A DNA stretch of 33,030 nt, from positions 1 to 33,030 of the forward strand of contig CAJUEB010000003.1 in the NCBI GenBank assembly GCA_910585135.1, written 5' to 3'. Both the position numbers and the translations under genes were made by a program. Below, one piece after another: positions 14,137-22,575 of the stretch. The notes under the pieces are model-generated. The model saw only the letters and a program-made list of their open reading frames with translations, ran no database searches and was not told where the DNA came from. Source of the stretch: an uncultured Eubacteriales bacterium (GTDB lineage: Bacteria; Bacillota; Clostridia; Peptostreptococcales; Anaerovoracaceae). The first letter of the stretch is position 1. The number at the start of each line of letters is the position of its first letter.

Positions 14137-16524
14137 ATGAACATGAAAAACCCTGAAATCGCAGTACAATCAGACGATACGATTTTCGTGCTTGATATCG
14201 GCACCCGCAGCATCATCGGGCTTGTAGGCACTGTCGAAAATGAAAAGCTCAAGGTAATCGCCATCGAATCAGCCGATCACGCAAAACGCGCCATGATCGA
14301 CGGGCAAATCGAAGATATCAGTTCTGTCGCAAGGCTGGCAACCTCGGTAAAAGAGCGCATCGAAGCAAAACTCGGCATCGCGCTTACCAGGGTCTGCGTC
14401 GCAGCAGCAGGCCGCGCCCTCAAAACGGAACGCACAACACACGAAATCGATGTTCCCGAAGGCAAAGCCATCGATGACGATCTGATTAACCAGTTGGAAT
14501 CCGGAGCAATCGAAAAAATCGAAGAAATGCTCGATACCTCCACCAACGACGCCTATCGCTTTTTCCATCTGGTAGGCTACAGCGCCGTTCAGTATTACCT
14601 GGACGATTACCCGATTTCCGACCTTTTAGACCATCATGGTTCTAAAATAAAAGCCGATATCCTGGCCACTTTCCTTCCAAGCGAGGTAATCGACAGCTTG
14701 TACGCCGCGATGGAACAGGCGGGACTTGAAGTTGCCAGCATGACGCTGGAACCGATCGCGGCAATCAATGCCGCCATCCCGGAAAACCTGAGGCTTTTAA
14801 ACCTGGCATTCGCAGACATTGGAGCGGGTACATCCGATATCGCCGTCTGCAAGGACGGGAACATCGCAGGCTACACGATGAGTACCATTGCCGGCGACGA
14901 AGTTACGGAAGCCCTCATGCGCGAATACCTCATCGACTTCGATACCGCCGAGCAGGTTAAGCTGGAGCTGGAATCAAAAAAAGAAATATACTTCACCGAT
15001 ATCATGGGCTTTGAACAAACGGTTGCCGCCGAGGATATCATGGACTGCATTGCCGACAGCGTCACCCTTTTATCCGCAGAAATCGCAAAGGGCATCATAG
15101 ACGTCAACGGCGGACCTCCTTCCGCTGTATTCCTTGCCGGGGGCGGCAGCAAGCTGAAAGGCGTTCTCGAAGGCGTCAGGGATGCGCTTCAAATGGATGA
15201 TAAACGAATTGCCATCGCTGGGAACAATTTCAAGGCTACCGCATTTTCCAAGGAATATGACCTCAACAATCCCGAGCTTGCGACCCCGCTGGGAATTGCA
15301 GTTTCCACAGGACTCAATATGATAAACGACAGCTATCATCTAACGCTCAATGGAAAGCGCGCGCGCCTTTTCCGCAATGGAGAGCTGAATATTCTAAATG
15401 TGCTTACCATGAACGGCTATCAATACAGAGATCTGTTCGGGCGTTCCGGTTCCAGCATGATCCTTACGGTAAACGGCAAACGAAATGTTCTTTACGGAGA
15501 GCCTGCGACCAATTCCACGCTAACGCTTAACGGAAACCCGGCAACGCCTTCGGAACTTGTAAAAGCCGGGGACGTGCTGGAATTCATTCCTGCAAAAGCC
15601 GGGGAAGCGGCAAAGGCCAAGGTATCCGATATCGTGCCACAGGATGCTGAGAATGCGGAAAATCTGGTCATTACCGTAAACGGACAGCTTGCCGACTTCG
15701 ATACGGAGTTAAATAGCGGTGACGTAATCGTAACGGGAACACCTGACGAAATGCAAAAGCGAGCAGAAGAAGCGCAAAATGCGCTTGTAAAGACAGCACA
15801 GGAGACCACGGAAGCAGAAACAGAAAAAGACGGACAATCCGAACAAACGTCTGCGCAAGAGCCAAACGGCAAACCGGAACAAAAACCAAATCCGACTGTA
15901 AATAACGCACAGGCGGCAAAGCCAGAGACAACTGTAAAAAGAACTGCAATCGCAGCAGACAGTTCTTCCCATGCAGACGAAGCGGCAAAACCGGTTCGAG
16001 CCCGCACAGCAAAACAAGCACGAAAAACAGAACAAGTGCTTCCCCCAGAACAAGCGCCTGCAACAGAGCAGACAGCCGAAGTGGAGCAAACGCCTGCCGC
16101 AGAACCTGCACCATTTACCCTGCCAAGGAGAAGGGAAAGACGCCCGATGACGATCTTAGATCGCCCGCCAGGGTCGGAAAATACACCAGCAAAACAAGCA
16201 CAGCCAAAAAATAAATTTGAAAAAAAAGAACCAGGACAGACTGACAAAAACGATCCATTTTCCAATATTACGCAAGAAGAATATGAAGCCGCAGTCGCAC
16301 CGCTAGTCAGAAATACATGGCACTTTACCCTAAATGATAAACCGGTAACGTTCCCGCCGAAAGACGGCAATGCGCCTTACCTGCTTCTGGATATGCTACA
16401 GCATTCGGGACTCGACTTTGACCATCTGACATCCCCTGTCATTCTGGCGGTAAACGGAGTGCCTGGCACATTCCAGCAGGAGCTGAAGGAAAACGACACA
16501 ATTATCATCAGGCAAGATAAATAA
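14137..16524 (+). CDS. FtsA-like actin-fold protein with C-terminal repeated beta-rich modules
   Basis: 795 residues from the ATG at 14137 (GGAGG 8 bp upstream); the open frame extends further upstream but without a ribosome binding site. Residues 1-398 are an FtsA/PilM-type actin fold: VLDIGTRSIIGLVG at the N-terminus, ADIGAGTSDIAVCKDG, and LAGGGSKLKGVLEGVRDAL. True FtsA is about 420 residues and ends in a membrane helix; this protein instead continues with short units built on TLNGK/TVNG followed by GDVI-like ends (about 400-530), a 170-residue Glu/Ala/Gln/Pro-rich linker (about 534-704), and a further such unit (about 728-795, WHFTLND and VILAVNGVPG). It is alone on the plus strand, away from ftsZ. 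Related long 'cell division FtsA domain' proteins occur in Clostridia; the role is unknown and is probably cytoskeletal or envelope-related. Confidence 0.85.
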   Translation: MNMKNPEIAVQSDDTIFVLDIGTRSIIGLVGTVENEKLKVIAIESADHAKRAMIDGQIEDISSVARLATSVKERIEAKLGIALTRVCVAAAGRALKTERTTHEIDVPEGKAIDDDLINQLESGAIEKIEEMLDTSTNDAYRFFHLVGYSAVQYYLDDYPISDLLDHHGSKIKADILATFLPSEVIDSLYAAMEQAGLEVASMTLEPIAAINAAIPENLRLLNLAFADIGAGTSDIAVCKDGNIAGYTMSTIAGDEVTEALMREYLIDFDTAEQVKLELESKKEIYFTDIMGFEQTVAAEDIMDCIADSVTLLSAEIAKGIIDVNGGPPSAVFLAGGGSKLKGVLEGVRDALQMDDKRIAIAGNNFKATAFSKEYDLNNPELATPLGIAVSTGLNMINDSYHLTLNGKRARLFRNGELNILNVLTMNGYQYRDLFGRSGSSMILTVNGKRNVLYGEPATNSTLTLNGNPATPSELVKAGDVLEFIPAKAGEAAKAKVSDIVPQDAENAENLVITVNGQLADFDTELNSGDVIVTGTPDEMQKRAEEAQNALVKTAQETTEAETEKDGQSEQTSAQEPNGKPEQKPNPTVNNAQAAKPETTVKRTAIAADSSSHADEAAKPVRARTAKQARKTEQVLPPEQAPATEQTAEVEQTPAAEPAPFTLPRRRERRPMTILDRPPGSENTPAKQAQPKNKFEKKEPGQTDKNDPFSNITQEEYEAAVAPLVRNTWHFTLNDKPVTFPPKDGNAPYLLLDMLQHSGLDFDHLTSPVILAVNGVPGTFQQELKENDTIIIRQDK

Positions 16525-16905
16525 AAAACTGCAATTTTATTGATGGCAGATGCAACAAAAAAACGGGAACGCAAAAGCAATAAACCAAGCTGGTGAAAAT
16601 ATGATACCGAAAGCAAAAATGGCGGCAAGCGGCTGCACTTTCGCTGACAGCAGCAGAAACAAAAAACGGAAACAAGCTTGCTGAGCTTGCAATGCGAACA
16701 TCGGCTCACACCACATGAAACGAAGCAGTGCGCATGAGAGAACAGTTCATGCGCACTGCTTCTCTATGTTATGATCGTTTCAATATACAGAAGCCTTCTA
16801 CAATCAGACGCATAGAAAACAGCGATGATTTCTTGAGGCAAAAATCAGACCGTTGATAAGCGAGTCTTATAAAACCATGAGAAATCGCGGAAAGCTAGTG
16901 GAACG
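16525..16905. other. 381-bp non-coding stretch
   Basis: No convincing gene on either strand. The first part is A-rich like the gene before it. The main structure is the 16-bp hairpin at 16722-16762. A smaller inverted repeat CAAGCT/AGCTTG lies at about 16673-16689. Confidence 0.5.
16722..16762. terminator. Long perfect hairpin between convergent genes
   Basis: GAAGCAGTGCGCATGA (16722-16737) and TCATGCGCACTGCTTC (16747-16762) form a 16-bp perfect stem with a 9-nt loop. It lies between the end of the rightward FtsA-like gene and the end of the leftward GNAT gene. T-runs are weak on both sides (GTTTCAT on the minus strand), so a bidirectional terminator is likely but not certain. Confidence 0.55.
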
Positions 16906-17364
16906 TTAATGGTTTCGCTGTTTTTCCATCATGTAATTTGTCAAGGGGATATTCGACCTGACCACCTGCTGTTCCCGAATGATATGATACCCCCTGTGAA
17001 GAAAGAACGGCTTGGCAGTGATGGAAGCATACGTGGTTATTCTGCTTACCTCAAAAGCGTGTTCCAATTTATCACAGATCGCAGTGGCAATCCCTTGATT
17101 TTGATAGTCCTTATGGACATATAGCCTGTCAAGACAGCCTGTCCTGTCGATATCACCAAACCCTGTTATGATACCGTCTTTCATGGCAACAAGCGAAAAA
17201 TGCTCGGATAACGACTGATTCCATTCATTTATGTCTACATTGCCAGTTGCCCAGGCGTTTAATTGTTCGTCGGTATAATCTTTCGCATTTATAGAATGGA
17301 CAGTCTGGTAAAACAGCTCCACTAAGTGTTTACAATCTGAGGGGCGGTATTCTCTAATCATCAC
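16906..17364 (-). CDS. GNAT-family N-acetyltransferase
   Basis: 152 residues. It has a GNAT fold: MIREYRPSDCKHLVELFYQTV at the start, the acetyl-CoA motif A region LDRLYVHKDYQNQGIATAIC (about 79-98), and the C-terminal motif KPFFLHRGYHIIREQQVV. Acetyl-CoA-dependent acetylation of an amine is expected; the substrate is unknown. Either of two adjacent ATG codons (17362-17364 or 17359-17361) could be the start; the ribosome binding site is poor (AAAGAAACG). It lies in an AT-rich area between the FtsA-like gene and terC, with a second unrelated GNAT gene nearby, a pattern often seen for acquired accessory genes. Confidence 0.85.
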   Translation of the reverse strand: MMIREYRPSDCKHLVELFYQTVHSINAKDYTDEQLNAWATGNVDINEWNQSLSEHFSLVAMKDGIITGFGDIDRTGCLDRLYVHKDYQNQGIATAICDKLEHAFEVSRITTYASITAKPFFLHRGYHIIREQQVVRSNIPLTNYMMEKQRNH

Positions 17365-17765
17365 GTTTCTTTATCCCTTTATTTGACATATATGCATAAT
17401 TGCTCATTTTTTTCAAAATCTAATAATTAATGCACACTAACTTTCACATTCAGGCGAATTTTTCTCTAAATATACAGAGTAATGAATATATATTATTACT
17501 TTCATGTTGGTGTTACTTGAGAAATGTCGATTAAAAATATAATATATGGAAAATTTGTTGAAAAGCCCTTGTATCTGAACCCGTTTTGCAAAATATGAGC
17601 TGAATCGACCTTCGTAAGAACATAAGTTACTGTGCACTAACCACAAAGAATCACAAAAAATAATCATTTTATCCTTTTTTAAAAGGTGATGGACGCATAT
17701 GAATATGCATTCATATACAAAAAGAATTTTTCCAACACCGATAAAGGCGCAAATAGCAAAATAGC
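17365..17765. other. 401-bp AT-rich region without a confident gene
   Basis: Clearly more AT-rich than the surroundings. A 76-codon open frame on the minus strand (17437-17667) has no ribosome binding site or recognisable domain. Two similar words lie about 200 bp apart (AATGCACACTAACTTT near 17430 and TGTGCACTAACCAC near 17631). It may be the remains of an acquired segment. Confidence 0.4.
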
Positions 17766-18254
17766 CTAAGCAAGAAAATACAATACCTCTCGGATATCCT
17801 TGCCGCCAATGTTATCCTCCATAAATACTTCCGTACAGACAAAACCATTCTTTTCATAAAACTTTCTCGCCCTGTGATTGTCCTCCAAGACCCATAAAAG
17901 CACGTTACGAAACCCAAGCTGCTTTAATTCCTCGATACACTTGTCAAGCAAAAGCTTTCCATAGCCTTTCCCCATATAATCAGGCAGAAAATAAATCGAA
18001 ACAATTTCTCCATAGCTGCGATATGCTTCCCATCTTGATTGGCAAAAACTTGCAGTTCCTATCATCATCCCATTTTCGATTAAAAGCAGGTTGTGCATAC
18101 CAGCGTTGTTGATGCCATTCGCCCATCGTCCCGCCGAAATGCAGTCAAGATAACTTTGCGGAATCATTCCTCGATATGCGGATTTCCAGCTTTTTTCATA
18201 TATGTCGCTTATTTTAAAAGGATCGTCATTGCAAGTGGTATATCTGATTTCCAT
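17766..18254 (-). CDS. GNAT-family N-acetyltransferase
   Basis: 162 residues with a complete GNAT domain: EIRYTTCNDDPFKISDIYEKSW, motif A IVSIYFLPDYMGKGYGKLLLDKCIEEL (about 86-112), and motif B NVLLWVLEDNHRARKFYEKNGF. The R/Q-x-x-G-x-G/A acetyl-CoA loop is MGKGYG. The substrate is unknown; similar proteins acetylate ribosomal protein N-termini, small amines or antibiotics. The ATG has AAGGA 9 bp upstream. It has low GC compared with terC upstream and is separated from it by 110 bp, so it is probably not part of that operon. Confidence 0.87.
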   Translation of the reverse strand: MEIRYTTCNDDPFKISDIYEKSWKSAYRGMIPQSYLDCISAGRWANGINNAGMHNLLLIENGMMIGTASFCQSRWEAYRSYGEIVSIYFLPDYMGKGYGKLLLDKCIEELKQLGFRNVLLWVLEDNHRARKFYEKNGFVCTEVFMEDNIGGKDIREVLYFLA

Positions 18255-18364
18255 ACCAAGATTTCCTTAACGCTTGATTGTCGGCTTTGCTTCCATTGCC
18301 GTCACGAATTTGTTTTTTCGCAGCCTCACTTTTCCCGCCATCTCGCCAGGCAGATAAACCCGAT

Positions 18365-19198
18365 TTACTTGCTTCGCCCGCGCCCCGATAAAATCACCGA
18401 TAATACTACGCTCCAAACGATGACAAAGAAAATAATACAGATGGACACAGCGGTTGAAATGTGCAAATCAAAGATCAATATTCCCAATTTGACGCCCGTA
18501 AAAATCAGGATGATTCCCACGCCGTACTTTACATATTGGAAACGTTCCTGCAAATGCTCCAGCACGAAATACATCTGCCTAAGCCCCAGGATCGCGAAAA
18601 TATTCGAGGTATATACGATCAGCAGATTCGTTGACACGGAAAATACGGCAGGCACTGAATCGATCGCAAAGATAATGTCGGAGCATTCCACAAGGCACAG
18701 CACAGCAAACAGCGGCGTAAAGAGGTGGCGTCCATTGATTTTCACCAGAAATCGCTTGCCCTGGAAGCTGTCGGTCATCGGCAATATTTTGCCCACTGCC
18801 TTTATGATTTTGCTGTCCTGCGGCTTTAATTCCTCCTCTTTTCCGATCATCATTTTGATGCCGTTTACGATGAGGATCACGCCGAATATATAGAGAATCC
18901 AGCCAAACAACGTGACGATTTTCAAGCCAAAGAAGATAAATAGGAATCGCAATACGATCGCGCCGGCAATTCCCCAGCCCAGCACCTTGTGCTGTACTTC
19001 TTCCTTGATCCCAAACGTCATAAAGATCGACATGAACACGAACAGGTTATCCACGCTCAGGCTTAACTCAATCAAGTATCCCGCCGCAAATTCCAGCCCG
19101 CTTTTGCTTCCCATCAAAAACCAGATTGCCATGCAGCAGACCGCAGCCATAACGACCCAAAAGCACACCCATTTTACCGCATGTTTTATTTCACCCAT
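18365..19198 (-). CDS. TerC/Alx-family membrane protein, probable Mn2+ exporter
   Basis: 277 residues, about seven to eight membrane helices. The family's acidic intramembrane motifs are present: LIELSLSVDNLFVF (about 42-55) and LVECSDIIFAIDSVPAVF (about 164-181). TerC-family proteins such as E. coli Alx and Bacillus YceF/YkoY are linked to manganese export and metalation of secreted enzymes; some are controlled by yybP-ykoY riboswitches. No such riboswitch fits in the 48 bp before this gene, but a GGGAGGGAGG ribosome binding site is there. It sits directly after cinA on the same strand. Older annotations would say 'tellurium resistance', which is not well supported for single TerC proteins. 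Confidence 0.88.
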   Translation of the reverse strand: MGEIKHAVKWVCFWVVMAAVCCMAIWFLMGSKSGLEFAAGYLIELSLSVDNLFVFMSIFMTFGIKEEVQHKVLGWGIAGAIVLRFLFIFFGLKIVTLFGWILYIFGVILIVNGIKMMIGKEEELKPQDSKIIKAVGKILPMTDSFQGKRFLVKINGRHLFTPLFAVLCLVECSDIIFAIDSVPAVFSVSTNLLIVYTSNIFAILGLRQMYFVLEHLQERFQYVKYGVGIILIFTGVKLGILIFDLHISTAVSICIIFFVIVWSVVLSVILSGRGRSK

Positions 19199-19246
19199 TT
19201 ACCTTCCACCTCCCTCCCATTTTACGCTGTACAAACCAAATACATA

Positions 19247-20479
19247 CTATAATATCGCCCGATTAATCATATCCAACATACTGAGCATCGCATACTGTCT
19301 GTTCCAGCTACGGTCGTCATCTCCAGTTTGAATCTTCCGGTAATACGTCTTGCCCTGATACCGAAGTCCCACATAGATCAGGCCTACGGGCTTGGTTTCC
19401 GTCGCGCCTCCAGGGCCTGCAATGCCCGTAACAGAAACACAGATATCGCTTCCGCTGACCCGCGCCAGGCCTTCTGCCATTTCCCGGGCAATTTCCTCGC
19501 TGACAGCACCAAACCGTTCCAGTGTCACAGGGGAAACGCCCAACTGCTCTACCTTCGCCTCATTGCTGTAGGTGACAAACCCCCGCTGAAAGCACTTGGA
19601 AATACCTGGAATATCAGTCAGGACAGCCGCAAACTTACCCCCGGTACAAGACTCCGCACACGATATGGTGAGATCCTTCTCCATCAGCTTCCGCGCCACC
19701 ACCTGCACGAGTTCCTCGTCATCGCAGCTATAGATGTATTCCCCCACCAGCGCCTTGACCTTTTCCAGCATATCATCGACGGCTTTCTGCGCCTCCGGCA
19801 AAGTCCTCCGCTTCGATGCGATCCGCAAAGCGCACTCGCCCTCCTTCGCATAGGTCGCCAGCGTCGGGTCGCTCTGCCCGTCGATCAGCTCCAAAAGCTC
19901 TGTCTCAAGGCGAGATTCGCCGATCCCAAACGCACGTACCATCCGGTAGTAAATAACCTCCTCTGACATTTTTTGCAGGAACGGCTTAACGTGATTTTGA
20001 AACATCGGCTTCATTTCCCCCGGCGGGCCCGGCATACAAACAATAAACTTGCCGTCCTTTTCCAGCGCGAATCCCGGCGCGCTGCCTGTCTCATTATCAA
20101 ATACCTCCGCCCTTGACGGCATGACTGCCTGTTTTTTATTATTTTCCGTCATTGCTTCGCCAAGGTTATCAAAATATTGCAAAAGCCCCGCAAGCACATC
20201 ATCCATCAGCACCAGTTCGTCGTCCATGACCTGACAGGCGATTTCTTTCGTCAAATCGTCCTGCGTCGGACCGAGTCCCCCAGTCGTCAGCACCAGATCA
20301 CAATCCGAAAAAGCCAGCCGGATCATTTCCGCCATGCGTTTTGGATTATCGCCTACCGTGTAGTGATACATCACATCATATCCCAGCATATTGAGCTGCC
20401 GGGACAGGTAAACGGTATTGGTATTCGTAATCTGCCCAAACAATAATTCCGTGCCTACGCTCAAAATCGCCGCTTTCAT
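19247..20479 (-). CDS. cinA: CinA, competence/damage-inducible protein
   Basis: 410 residues in two domains: an N-terminal MoaB/MogA-like (COG1058) domain (about 1-170, SVGTELLFGQITNTN and TTGGLGPTQDDLTKE) and a C-terminal CinA domain (about 250-410, CAESCTGGKFAAVLTDIPG and SVTGIAGPGGATETKPVGL). Family members are nicotinamide mononucleotide deamidases and/or ADP-ribose pyrophosphatases; Gram-positive forms are often co-transcribed with recA. Here recA is not adjacent. The ATG has AGGAGG 4-5 bp upstream. It follows pgsA in the usual rimO-pgsA-cinA order. Confidence 0.95.
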   Translation of the reverse strand: MKAAILSVGTELLFGQITNTNTVYLSRQLNMLGYDVMYHYTVGDNPKRMAEMIRLAFSDCDLVLTTGGLGPTQDDLTKEIACQVMDDELVLMDDVLAGLLQYFDNLGEAMTENNKKQAVMPSRAEVFDNETGSAPGFALEKDGKFIVCMPGPPGEMKPMFQNHVKPFLQKMSEEVIYYRMVRAFGIGESRLETELLELIDGQSDPTLATYAKEGECALRIASKRRTLPEAQKAVDDMLEKVKALVGEYIYSCDDEELVQVVARKLMEKDLTISCAESCTGGKFAAVLTDIPGISKCFQRGFVTYSNEAKVEQLGVSPVTLERFGAVSEEIAREMAEGLARVSGSDICVSVTGIAGPGGATETKPVGLIYVGLRYQGKTYYRKIQTGDDDRSWNRQYAMLSMLDMINRAIL

Positions 20480-20545
20480 AAGCCCTCCTATCTCATCAAG
20501 CGTTTTTTCAATAAATTCAATATGCTTCTAAAAGATCAAATCACC

Positions 20546-21079
20546 TTACATCGAAAATAACTGCCTGTTCTTGACGATATATTCCGTTCCCGAAACGATC
20601 GTCATGACCAGGGCGATCCACAGGAAAATCACATCCATCGGAATATTTACCGCCAGCAGGGAAAACGGCCAGTTTTCCAAAATTAAAAGTGGAATCGCGA
20701 TCATCTGCGTGATCGTCTTGATCTTTCCCGTCGTTCCCGCCGCAATCACGATCCCCTGTGCCGCCGCTACCTGCCGCATACCGGTAATGATGAATTCCCT
20801 GCCTAAAATCACGATCACCATCCAGCCTGCGACATCACCTGCCTGCGCCAAACAAATCAATGCCGACATCACGAGCAGCTTATCCGCCAGCGGATCCATC
20901 AGCTTTCCAAAATTCGTCACCAGATTATGTTTGCGGGCAATGTGCCCATCCAGCATATCCGTCAGCGCCGCTAAGATAAAAATCACGGCCGCCGCATACC
21001 GGTAATCGAACAAAAACACTACGATAAACACAGGAATGGCAAAGATTCTTCCCATCGTCAGTTTATTCGGTAAATTCAT
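20546..21079 (-). CDS. pgsA: CDP-diacylglycerol-glycerol-3-phosphate 3-phosphatidyltransferase
   Basis: Makes phosphatidylglycerol phosphate, committing CDP-diacylglycerol to phosphatidylglycerol. An integral membrane protein of 177 residues from the ATG at 21079. The CDP-alcohol phosphotransferase signature D-G-x2-A-R-x8-G-x3-D-x3-D is complete: D44, G45, A48, R49, G58, D62, D66. Its start begins one base after the rimO stop, and its GGAGGA site lies inside the last rimO codons, so translation is probably coupled. Several hydrophobic helices match the six-helix family fold. Confidence 0.96.
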   Translation of the reverse strand: MNLPNKLTMGRIFAIPVFIVVFLFDYRYAAAVIFILAALTDMLDGHIARKHNLVTNFGKLMDPLADKLLVMSALICLAQAGDVAGWMVIVILGREFIITGMRQVAAAQGIVIAAGTTGKIKTITQMIAIPLLILENWPFSLLAVNIPMDVIFLWIALVMTIVSGTEYIVKNRQLFSM

Positions 21080-21080
21080 T

Positions 21081-22502
21081 TCACTCCTCCATTCTGCCTG
21101 TAAGGTCGTAATCAAAGGCATCCTCAATCCTTACTGTAACCATATCGCCGGGCAATAATTCCCGCCCGCTACGAAAGATAACTGCATTATCGATTTCCGG
21201 CGCATCGTATGCCGTTCTGCCGATATATGCGTCCTCCTCATCCATACCGTCCACAAGCACCTCCATGAGACCGCCCACCTTCGCCTCATTGATTGCCCGG
21301 GAAATATCAACCTGCCGCCTCATCACCGCATCCACCCTGGCAGCCTTCTCATCTTCGTCGATTTGGTGCGCCATCGCTGCTGCCGCAGTGCCTTCCTCCT
21401 GGGAATATGCAAAGACGCCCAGCCGCTCAAATTCAGTGTCTTCTACAAAGTCCAGCAATTCTTCGAATTCCGCTTCACTTTCCCCGGGAAATCCCACGAT
21501 CAGCGTAGTTCTGATGTGGATATCAGGAATCGCCCTGCGAAGCCTGGCGATCGTATCCGTAATGCTAGCCTTCGTCGAACGGCGGTTCATGCGCTGCAAC
21601 ACGCCGTCTGAAATATGCTGCAAGGGAATATCGATATAATGACAGATTTTTTCTTCGGATGCCATCACCTCGATCAGCTCATCCGTAATCTTATCTTCAT
21701 AACAATACATCAGCCTGATCCAGTGGATTCCGCTTATCCTGCAAAGGGCGCGCAGCAGATCAGGAAGACGCAGCGTTCCGTAAAGATCCCGGCCGTACTC
21801 CGTCACATCCTGCGCGATCAGAATCAGCTCCTTGCAGCCTTTCTCAGAAAGCACCTTGGCCTCATGCAGAATATTTTCCATCGGCCTGCTTCTATAGCCG
21901 CCCCTGATCTGCGGAATCGCGCAGTAAGCGCAGCAGTTGTTGCAGCCTTCCGCAATGCGCAGCGTTGCCGAATATGGGTTCTCATCTATCTTGCGGGCAG
22001 AAAATTCTTCAAAGCGTTCTGGCTGGCAGCTAAAAAATTGCTGCCGCTTCCCTCGCTGAAACTGCGCTGCGATCTGGGGCAGCCGTTCATAATCATTGAC
22101 GCCAAGAAAAATATCCACCTCCGGCATCTCATCGAAAAGCTCCCTGCCGTACCGCTGCGAAAGGCAGCCGGAAACGATCAACAGCTTTTTCGCCGCCATG
22201 CCTGCTTCTCCATTCACGATCGCTTTTGCTGGGGCAGCTGCCGCTACGCCGCCAACTGTTTCATGCGCCGAATCTGCCGCCGTATTCACTGCCGTATCTG
22301 CGATAAGCCGCGCCATCTCAAAAATCTTATCGATGGACTCCTTCTTAGCATCGTTAATAAACCCGCAGGTATTGACTAAAATCGCATCAGCCGCCACAGG
22401 ATCATCCGTCACCTGCATCCCTGCCCGTTCCCAAATCCCTGCGATACCTTCGGAATCATTAAAATTTTTCGGACAGCCCAGCGTTTCAATATACAGCTTC
22501 AT
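21081..22502 (-). CDS. rimO: Ribosomal protein S12 methylthiotransferase RimO, with alanine-rich insert
   Basis: Radical SAM enzyme that adds a methylthio group to an aspartate of S12. 473 residues in MTTase order: an N-terminal cluster domain (C10, C46, C113), a radical SAM core with C187, C191 and C194 (EGCNNCCAYC, with an extra Cys190), and a C-terminal TRAM domain (about 405-470). Family members are usually about 440 residues. The extra length is an Ala-rich segment at about residues 67-104, between the first and third cluster cysteines, with the frame intact. The ATG has GAGG 11 bp upstream. First of the rimO-pgsA-cinA set, and 73 bp after the translocase gene. Confidence 0.96.
   Translation of the reverse strand: MKLYIETLGCPKNFNDSEGIAGIWERAGMQVTDDPVAADAILVNTCGFINDAKKESIDKIFEMARLIADTAVNTAADSAHETVGGVAAAAPAKAIVNGEAGMAAKKLLIVSGCLSQRYGRELFDEMPEVDIFLGVNDYERLPQIAAQFQRGKRQQFFSCQPERFEEFSARKIDENPYSATLRIAEGCNNCCAYCAIPQIRGGYRSRPMENILHEAKVLSEKGCKELILIAQDVTEYGRDLYGTLRLPDLLRALCRISGIHWIRLMYCYEDKITDELIEVMASEEKICHYIDIPLQHISDGVLQRMNRRSTKASITDTIARLRRAIPDIHIRTTLIVGFPGESEAEFEELLDFVEDTEFERLGVFAYSQEEGTAAAAMAHQIDEDEKAARVDAVMRRQVDISRAINEAKVGGLMEVLVDGMDEEDAYIGRTAYDAPEIDNAVIFRSGRELLPGDMVTVRIEDAFDYDLTGRMEE
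22191..22304 (-). other. Alanine-rich insertion within rimO
   Basis: About 38 codons (residues 67-104) rich in Ala, Val, Gly and Asp, located where other RimO proteins have only a short charged loop between FEMAxL and KKLIVxGCL. The frame is kept on both sides. Boundaries are judged from memory of the family, not an alignment. Confidence 0.55.
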
Positions 22503-22575
22503 ATCGTTCCATACCTCATCCAGAACCTCGCCTTTTGTGTTCTCACTCTTTCATCTCCCCGCCGCTTTCATATTT

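Noticed and set aside
15492..16370. 292-codon open frame antisense to the FtsA-like gene
   Set aside because: It lies opposite the low-complexity linker; its Ser/Ala/Cys/Phe-rich translation is a shadow of GCA/GAA-rich codons and has no domain or ribosome binding site.
16585..16690. 27-codon frame (MIPKAKMAASG...) after the FtsA-like gene
   Set aside because: Short, no clear ribosome binding site, and composition like the preceding A-rich linker DNA.
17437..17667. 76-codon frame in the AT-rich gap
   Set aside because: No ribosome binding site and no recognisable fold; its aromatic and isoleucine-rich composition is what AT-rich non-coding DNA gives.
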